DNA from: a virus
IMG/VR virus record: IMGVR_UViG_3300024999_000182
Coordinates: 1-44,006 of that record
Reading direction: 5' to 3' (one strand)
DNA length: 44,006 nt
In this document: piece after piece, positions 39,602 through 44,006 of the stretch
Numbering within the stretch: position 1 is the stretch's first letter
How the letters are laid out: every line of letters starts with the position of its first letter
Made by a program: the position numbers and the translations under genes
Notes under the pieces: generated by a model
Told to the model about the DNA's origin: nothing
Seen by the model: the letters and a program-made list of their open reading frames with translations, nothing else
Database searches by the model: none

Positions 39602-39877
39602 TTGGTACCTACGGGACATCAGGAGTGTTGTGGCAGCTGTATTCGTTGGAAACCCTTTAAACAATATTGCTCATGGCAACATGTTGATTGGGTAATTAGA
39701 AAAGAGATGGTTGTTGTTGATGAGATTGAGTTTCTGTACGATCGTAATGGCATTGTTGTTGGTAAGTTTAACATCAGGCGTTCAGGAAATCAAATTACCC
39801 GCATCACAGAAGGTCCAACACATTACTCCAATAATTCTAACAGATCTTATACCTCGAGTTCTTCTGGGCGTGCCTGA
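39602..39877 (+). CDS. Possible Cys-rich protein overlapping the 3D gene (tentative)
   Basis: The frame is open from the polymerase stop codon onward. From TTG 39602 it reads LVPTGHQECCGSCIRWKPFK, QYCSWQHVDWVIRKEMVVVD, and EIEFLYDRNG. The first half looks protein-like with clustered Cys, the last 50 codons (Ser/Thr/Arg-rich) do not. No good ribosome-binding site. May be a remnant or a small protein ending within the 3D gene. Confidence 0.25.
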   Translation: MVPTGHQECCGSCIRWKPFKQYCSWQHVDWVIRKEMVVVDEIEFLYDRNGIVVGKFNIRRSGNQITRITEGPTHYSNNSNRSYTSSSSGRA

Positions 39878-40190
39878 GGTACCCATTAAGAAAGAATTAC
39901 CACACAAACAAGTAAGTCGTGGTAATTCCGGTAGAAAAATGTTTGTGGAGGTCACCGCGTACAACTGGACAGGATATCGATGTGCTAATATGGAGTGGCC
40001 AATTGATGGTACAACAATTGCCATGAATGATTTACCCTTTGGTACACATGTGTATATTCCTGGAATTGGTGAACGTATTGTGCAAGATCGTCCAGATAAC
40101 AAGACCCAATTAGATATATACATGGGACATCGTAAGCAGGATGCCATGCAATTTGGTAGACAAAAATTGAAAGTAATAGTGAGGGATTAG
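39720..40190 (+). CDS. Secreted 3D-domain protein (lytic transglycosylase-like), 156 aa
   Basis: The N-terminus MRLSFCTIVMALLLVSLTSG is a signal peptide or membrane anchor. Residues about 75-155 are a 3D domain: VEVTAYNWTGYRC, GTTIAMNDLPFGTHVYI, QDRPDNKTQLDIYMGHRKQD, the three-aspartate fold of MltA and Rpf-like cell-wall enzymes. ATG 39720 is preferred, AAAGAGATGG upstream; TTG 39711 is an alternative. Probably acts on the host cell wall, for lysis or resuscitation-like remodelling. Confidence 0.75.
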   Translation: MRLSFCTIVMALLLVSLTSGVQEIKLPASQKVQHITPIILTDLIPRVLLGVPEVPIKKELPHKQVSRGNSGRKMFVEVTAYNWTGYRCANMEWPIDGTTIAMNDLPFGTHVYIPGIGERIVQDRPDNKTQLDIYMGHRKQDAMQFGRQKLKVIVRD

Positions 40191-40191
40191 T

Positions 40192-42396
40192 GTGGAAGTA
40201 ACCAAAAATGCAATGACTATTTTGGAACGAAGATATCTAAGACGAGAGAAAGGGCAAATTGTGGAGAGTCCAACAGAGATGGCATGGAGAGTTGCTCAAT
40301 TTGTAGCTACTAATGATAACAATCCAGAAGAAGCACGCGGCTTATTTTTTGATGTGATAAACAATCTTGAATTCTTACCCAACTCTCCCACGTTGATGAA
40401 TGCAGGTAAGAAGGATGCGCAACTTAGCGCTTGTTTCGTTCTTCCCATTGAGGACCATATGGAGGGGATTTTCGATGCGATCAAAAATATGGCTTTGGTA
40501 CAAAAAACTGGAGGAGGGACCGGTTTTTCCTTTAGTCGCCTTAGGTCAAGTGGTTCTAGCGTCAGCTCCACCTACGGTGTGGCGTCTGGTCCCGTCAGCT
40601 TTATGCGTGTTTTTAATGCTGCTACGGAAGAGGTCAAGCAAGGGGGAACCCGGCGTGGTGCAAATATGGGAATTCTTCGTGTGGATCATCCGGATATTGA
40701 GGAATTCATTACGTGCAAAGAATCTGGAGGAATAACCAATTTTAACATATCAGTGGCTATCACAGACTCCTTTATGCGAGCTTTGAAGAGTGGGTATACC
40801 TATCCCCTAATTGACCCCTCCACAAAAGTTGTAGTTAGCTACGTGTCAGCAAAATATATTTGGGAACTACTAGTGCATCATGCCTGGAAATACGGAGATC
40901 CTGGAATTGTATTCATTGATGAAATCAACCGCCATAATCCTACTCCGCACATTGGTGCAATAGAAGCAACTAACCCATGTGGTGAACAACCTTTGCTTCC
41001 CAATGAAGCTTGTGTCCTCGGCTCCATCAACCTCAAATTAATGGTCATGGAAGATATTGTTGATGATATTGTGCTAATTAGATGTATTGATTGGGATCGT
41101 CTTGCACGTGTAACCAGGATAGCTGTACGATTCTTGGATGACGTCATCGATGTGCAAACATATCCATTACCTGAAATTGAGTTGATGGTTAAAGGGAACC
41201 GCAAAATCGGCTTAGGAGTAATGGGCTGGGCAGATATGCTAATTCAATTAGGGATTCCTTATGCTAGTGATGAGGCGGTAACATTAGCTGAAACTGTATC
41301 TAGTTTTATCCAATGTACAGCACATCAAGCGTCCGCAGATTTAGGAGCATCACGTGGATATTACCCAAATTTCATCGATGCTGTTCCGACGGTTACTCCT
41401 AAGCGGCGAAATGCTACGGTTACCACCATCGCACCAACTGGTACGATAAGCATGATTGCAGGTGCAAGCTCCGGTGTAGAGCCGCTATTTGGTGTGGTGA
41501 CCGAAAAACATGTAATGGACCAAGATGTAATGTACGAATTCGTTCCATTATTCCCGAAAGACAAGTATTCTTCTGAGGTTATTGCACGCATCATAGAGCG
41601 TGGTTCGGCTTTTGTTGATGGAGTTGAAACGCAAGATGCACATCTGTTTGCAGGTGCCATGGAGATAGCGCCTATGTGGCACTTAAAGCATCAAGCTGCG
41701 TGGCAAAAGAATGTACACAATGCCGTTAGTAAGACGATTAATCTTCGTAGTGACGCCACAGAAGAAATAGTCGGTGACATCTATCTAGAGGCTTGGAAAA
41801 TGTCCTGTAAGGGGGTAACAATTTTCCGAGATGGATGTAAAGGAGATCAGGTCATTTATGTGGGTGGAAAGAAAGATCCCACAATTGCTACATCAGATAT
41901 AGTGACACCCGCGACATCACGTATAGCTATAGTAGCTGCACGTCCGATGATTCTTCCAGGTAAAACAGCTAAGATACTTACAGGGATGGGCAGTTTATAT
42001 GTAACATTGAATTGCACAGAAGAAGGAAATCCATTTGAATGCTTTATTGAAATGGGAAGAGCTGGTAGTGATATCAAGACTTTTACAGAAGCCTTAGCGC
42101 GTCTGATCTCCATCTCAATGCGTGCGGGCTTGCCACTAGAAACTATCGTACATCAGCTGAAAGATATACGCGGAACTGTGTACGGATTCGGGCCAGACAG
42201 AGTACAATCAGTTCCCGACGCAATCGCCAAATGCTTGCGCGAACTCATGTCCGGCAACATCCAACCAATTGAAAACACACAGGAAGTATCAACCAAAGTA
42301 CATTATGAACTCTGCCCTGAGTGTGGGGTAGCTGCCCTTGTTAGAGAATCTGGGTGTAATCATTGTACCAATTGCCCATTTTCCGAATGTGGATAA
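40192..42396 (+). CDS. nrdJ: Adenosylcobalamin-dependent (class II) ribonucleotide reductase, 734 aa
   Basis: Makes dNTPs from NTPs without oxygen. LPNSPTLMNAG, LSACFVLPIEDHMEGIF, KTGGGTGFSFSRLR, NPCGEQPLLPNEACVLGSIN (catalytic Cys/Glu), APTGTISMIAGASSGVEPLF, and a C-terminal zinc region CPECG...CNHCTNCPFSECG are all diagnostic for class II NrdJ. GTG start with GAGGGATTA just upstream, immediately after the 3D gene. Requires vitamin B12 from the host. Confidence 0.93.
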   Translation: MEVTKNAMTILERRYLRREKGQIVESPTEMAWRVAQFVATNDNNPEEARGLFFDVINNLEFLPNSPTLMNAGKKDAQLSACFVLPIEDHMEGIFDAIKNMALVQKTGGGTGFSFSRLRSSGSSVSSTYGVASGPVSFMRVFNAATEEVKQGGTRRGANMGILRVDHPDIEEFITCKESGGITNFNISVAITDSFMRALKSGYTYPLIDPSTKVVVSYVSAKYIWELLVHHAWKYGDPGIVFIDEINRHNPTPHIGAIEATNPCGEQPLLPNEACVLGSINLKLMVMEDIVDDIVLIRCIDWDRLARVTRIAVRFLDDVIDVQTYPLPEIELMVKGNRKIGLGVMGWADMLIQLGIPYASDEAVTLAETVSSFIQCTAHQASADLGASRGYYPNFIDAVPTVTPKRRNATVTTIAPTGTISMIAGASSGVEPLFGVVTEKHVMDQDVMYEFVPLFPKDKYSSEVIARIIERGSAFVDGVETQDAHLFAGAMEIAPMWHLKHQAAWQKNVHNAVSKTINLRSDATEEIVGDIYLEAWKMSCKGVTIFRDGCKGDQVIYVGGKKDPTIATSDIVTPATSRIAIVAARPMILPGKTAKILTGMGSLYVTLNCTEEGNPFECFIEMGRAGSDIKTFTEALARLISISMRAGLPLETIVHQLKDIRGTVYGFGPDRVQSVPDAIAKCLRELMSGNIQPIENTQEVSTKVHYELCPECGVAALVRESGCNHCTNCPFSECG

Positions 42397-42414
42397 TAGG
42401 AGGAGGAATTTATT

Positions 42415-42705
42415 ATGATGTCACCCATGAATCAACCGCTAAATGCCCTAGCCAAGAAATTTAGTATACCGGCACCTCAACCCGCGGCAGTAAATCGTCA
42501 CGATTGCCCATGTGGATGTATCTTAGAAGCCCATGTGGAGTATAAGAAGAAATATAAACGTAACCGCCCCAAAGCACGTTGTCCCCGATGTGGCCACGAG
42601 TTTATGTTTAACAATATACCTAAGGCTAAGAGCGGTGCTTATATGTTAGTAATGAAAGTATTAGAGGAGGCTGAAAAAGATGCAAGCAATAAAACCAGGA
42701 TTTAG
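42415..42705 (+). CDS. Zinc-ribbon protein, 96 aa
   Basis: CPCGCILEAHVEYKKKYKRN then RCPRCGHEF: two Cys pairs forming a zinc ribbon, with a very basic stretch between. GGAGGAGGAA precedes the ATG. Overlaps the ThyX start by 26 bp. Probably binds nucleic acid; role unknown. Confidence 0.65.
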   Translation: MMSPMNQPLNALAKKFSIPAPQPAAVNRHDCPCGCILEAHVEYKKKYKRNRPKARCPRCGHEFMFNNIPKAKSGAYMLVMKVLEEAEKDASNKTRI

Positions 42706-43363
42706 TATAGAGTTCCCTACTAATGATACTACTATCACGGAGATGATGGAACTAGTTGAAAAATCTGCACGTCTTTGTTATAAGGCAGAAGGGCATATGG
42801 GAGATACATTCAATCCACAGTTTCTCCGCAGTAAGATTGATATGGGGCATGAAAGTGTTATTGAACATTCATTAGTGTCGGTAAGAGTTATATGTGACAG
42901 GGGTGTATCACATGAGATAGTGCGCCACCGTATTGGTGCTTCCTATTCGCAGGAATCGACACGATATTGCAATTACGGAAACGATAAGTTCGGTAATGAG
43001 ATCACAGTCATTGATATTTTAGGTGGAATAGCTCTTGATTCTCAGATGCAAAAGCTTCCCGCAGAAGTTATCTTTGATATTGTGGCAGAGTGGATACACG
43101 CTATGGAAAATGCTGAGAAGAGTTATCTTCGTATGATTACATTGGGAGCTACTCCACAAATAGCTAGAAGCGTGTTGCCTAATAGCACCAAAACTGAAAT
43201 TATGATGAGTATGAACTTTAGATCATGGCGTCATTTCTTTAGTCTAAGAACCCCAGTAACGGCACATCCACAAATGCGTGAGATAATGATTAAACTCCTA
43301 GCCCACTTCAAGCACACCTTCCCCGTTATATTCGACGATATTGAATTGCCAACAGCGGCATAA
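42680..43363 (+). CDS. thyX: Flavin-dependent thymidylate synthase ThyX, 227 aa
   Basis: Makes dTMP from dUMP using FAD and NADPH. The ThyX signature is EIVRHRIGASYSQESTRY, and HESVIEHSLVSVRV and NFRSWRHFFSLRTP are also typical. GAGGAGG precedes the ATG. Last gene of the rightward operon, followed by a strong bidirectional terminator. Confidence 0.95.
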   Translation: MQAIKPGFSIEFPTNDTTITEMMELVEKSARLCYKAEGHMGDTFNPQFLRSKIDMGHESVIEHSLVSVRVICDRGVSHEIVRHRIGASYSQESTRYCNYGNDKFGNEITVIDILGGIALDSQMQKLPAEVIFDIVAEWIHAMENAEKSYLRMITLGATPQIARSVLPNSTKTEIMMSMNFRSWRHFFSLRTPVTAHPQMREIMIKLLAHFKHTFPVIFDDIELPTAA

Positions 43364-43365
43364 AC

Positions 43366-43399
43366 AAAAGACCCAGGATGCTTAATCCTGGGTCTTTTT
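43366..43399. terminator. Bidirectional terminator between thyX and the SASP gene
   Basis: AAAAGACCCAGGAT / ATCCTGGGTCTTTT, 14-bp stem with a 5-base loop and T-runs on both strands. Serves the convergent genes on either side. Confidence 0.85.
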
Positions 43400-43416
43400 C
43401 TATCCTAACTTTTCTC

Positions 43417-43773
43417 CTACTTCTCTGTCTGTTGCCCTTCTACACGGAGAGGTGTTTGTACCCGCTCACTCGTTAATTCGTGTATCTCATTGCCTGCATT
43501 AGATATGGCACGAACTTGATCCACATCAGGTAATACATCGGGAGGTAATAAATCTTTTTCATGATTTTCATACCTTTTCATTATTGCCCATTCACCTGCT
43601 GCTTGAATTTGCCTTACCATTTCGCCACCAATTGAACCTGCCTGAACTGTTGTTAGTTGTCGAGTATCTGTTGTATCAATTCCTAAGTCATGCGCTACTT
43701 CCATTTTAAATGCATCCATAGCTTGTTCCGCACCCTTAACCAACACAGTTTTACGATTTCCTCGTCTCGGCAT
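43417..43773 (-). CDS. Alpha/beta-type small acid-soluble spore protein (SASP) homologue, 118 aa
   Basis: Residues 9-67 match the alpha/beta SASP family that coats spore DNA: TVLVKGAEQAMDAFKMEVAH DLGI, with the GPR protease site region KMEVA (Glu-24/25), and AGSIGGEMVRQIQAAGE (second conserved block, normally GSVGGEITKRLV..AE). A family-unlike acidic tail of about 45 residues follows. ATG 43773 has GAAGGAGGG upstream; the in-frame start at 43806 is too early. Leftward, with its own promoter. Sporulation-stage expression is suggested by the -10 box (see promoter). Confidence 0.82.
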   Translation of the reverse strand: MPRRGNRKTVLVKGAEQAMDAFKMEVAHDLGIDTTDTRQLTTVQAGSIGGEMVRQIQAAGEWAIMKRYENHEKDLLPPDVLPDVDQVRAISNAGNEIHELTSERVQTPLRVEGQQTEK

Positions 43774-43830
43774 AAAGAACCCTCCTTCAAACGTATTTAG
43801 AGGCACTAATAATTTAATGCTTCTATTATA

Positions 43831-43859
43831 TAGTATGTCTTATTATCAAAAAATTATAA
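43831..43859 (-). promoter_or_regulatory. Sigma-G-like promoter of the SASP gene
   Basis: Minus strand TTATA (43855-43859), 17 bases, CATACTA (43831-43837). CATACTA fits the Bacillus sigma-G/F -10 consensus perfectly, and TTATA fits GHATR in 4 of 5 positions. A TATAAT overlaps just downstream, but no sigma-A -35 is found at 16-18 bases. Confidence 0.55.
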
Positions 43860-43888
43860 CACCGGGTTTGAGATTTCTTTTGGCGTTT

Positions 43889-43916
43889 CGTACCAGTTGG
43901 GGTATTCGCGGAGCGG
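43889..43916 (+). repeat. Dispersed element R9
   Basis: CGTACCAGTTGGGGTATTCG followed by CGGAGCGG and a CGGAG / CTCCG hairpin. Lies upstream of the SASP promoter. Confidence 0.7.
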
Positions 43917-43973
43917 ATTACTCCGTGGCCGCCACAACTGACCCTATTCGGAACGCCAGCGTAGCTAGCGCAC

Positions 43974-43982
43974 GCCCATCTC
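43974..43982 (-). repeat. GAGATGGGC element, copy 3
   Basis: Minus strand GAGATGGGC, followed by GTGCGCTAGCTACGC, a hairpin-forming sequence. Confidence 0.45.
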
Positions 43983-44006
43983 TTTCCCTATAGCCTCTCT
44001 CCACGC

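Noticed and set aside
41433-41445. CACCAACTGGTACG in the ribonucleotide reductase gene (and a similar match near 27917 in the helicase gene)
   Set aside because: Here the bases encode the conserved APTGTI motif of NrdJ, or part of the helicase, so the match to the dispersed element is probably coincidence.
37022-43363. Introns or inteins in the polymerase, NrdJ or ThyX genes
   Set aside because: These are common insertion sites in phages and an HNH gene is nearby, but all three reading frames are continuous, and family motifs are uninterrupted and normally spaced.
1-44006. tRNA genes and an rRNA
   Set aside because: I looked for the T-loop pattern GGTTCGANTCC and cloverleaf ends. The few GTTCGA matches lie inside protein genes and have no flanking stems. 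A tRNA scan program would be decisive.

Overview
The window is part of the genome of a lytic-looking tailed bacteriophage (Caudoviricetes). Evidence for a phage is a terminase large subunit, a probable small terminase, tail or appendage proteins, a full replication and recombination set, and nucleotide-metabolism genes packed in long operons with ATGA overlaps. The host is most likely an endospore-forming member of the Bacillota. Shine-Dalgarno sequences are strong (AAGGAGG type), base composition is low in G+C, and there is an alpha/beta-type small acid-soluble spore protein (SASP) gene whose upstream region carries a sporulation-type (sigma-G-like) -10 box. I see no integrase, lysogeny repressor module, tRNA or CRISPR array.

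Layout. 1-6038 (leftward): end of the structural/packaging arm, with a large LamG-like appendage protein (runs off the left edge), a second structural-type protein, TerL and a TerS-like protein. 6039-13064 is accessory sequence. It holds three paralogous tandem helix-turn-helix (HTH) proteins, a rightward operon of very small genes (9355-12145), and several non-coding stretches rich in short repeats, palindromes and hairpins. 13065-19938 (leftward) carries many small unknown genes, a nucleoside-deoxyribosyltransferase-like protein, an amber-interrupted reading frame and a GHKL ATPase. 19868-23580 (leftward) carries a PrimPol-SF3 helicase, an ATP-dependent DNA ligase and a ribbon-helix-helix protein.

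From 23962 transcription runs rightward. First come a fourth HTH protein, an HNH endonuclease and a phage sigma factor. Then come a RuvC-like resolvase, an SNF2 helicase, a PD-(D/E)XK nuclease, a Sak4-like recombinase and an SSB-like protein. Next is a 7-deazaguanine DNA-modification cluster (QueD, QueE, FolE, QueC and a DpdA-like transferase) with MazG and a dATP/dGTP diphosphohydrolase inside it. A UDG-PolA fusion polymerase, a 3D-domain protein, class II ribonucleotide reductase and ThyX follow. The SASP gene lies convergent to ThyX behind a shared terminator.

How it fits together. FolE-QueD-QueE-QueC would make preQ0 from GTP and the DpdA-like protein would insert it into DNA. NrdJ, ThyX, MazG and the diphosphohydrolase would shape the dNTP pool, and PrimPol-helicase, PolA and ligase would replicate the genome. 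Seven promoters share one unusual architecture with exact spacing (CGTT-N17-CGATATTATATTAATATA) and are the natural candidates for the phage sigma factor or another phage regulator. A family of about nine intergenic copies of a CGTACCAGTTGGTG-type element sits at gene boundaries, often directly against a ribosome-binding site. The most striking leads are the SASP gene with its sigma-G-like promoter, the promoter regulon, the dispersed element family, and a repeat-rich non-coding segment at 12340-12965 that could be a replication origin.
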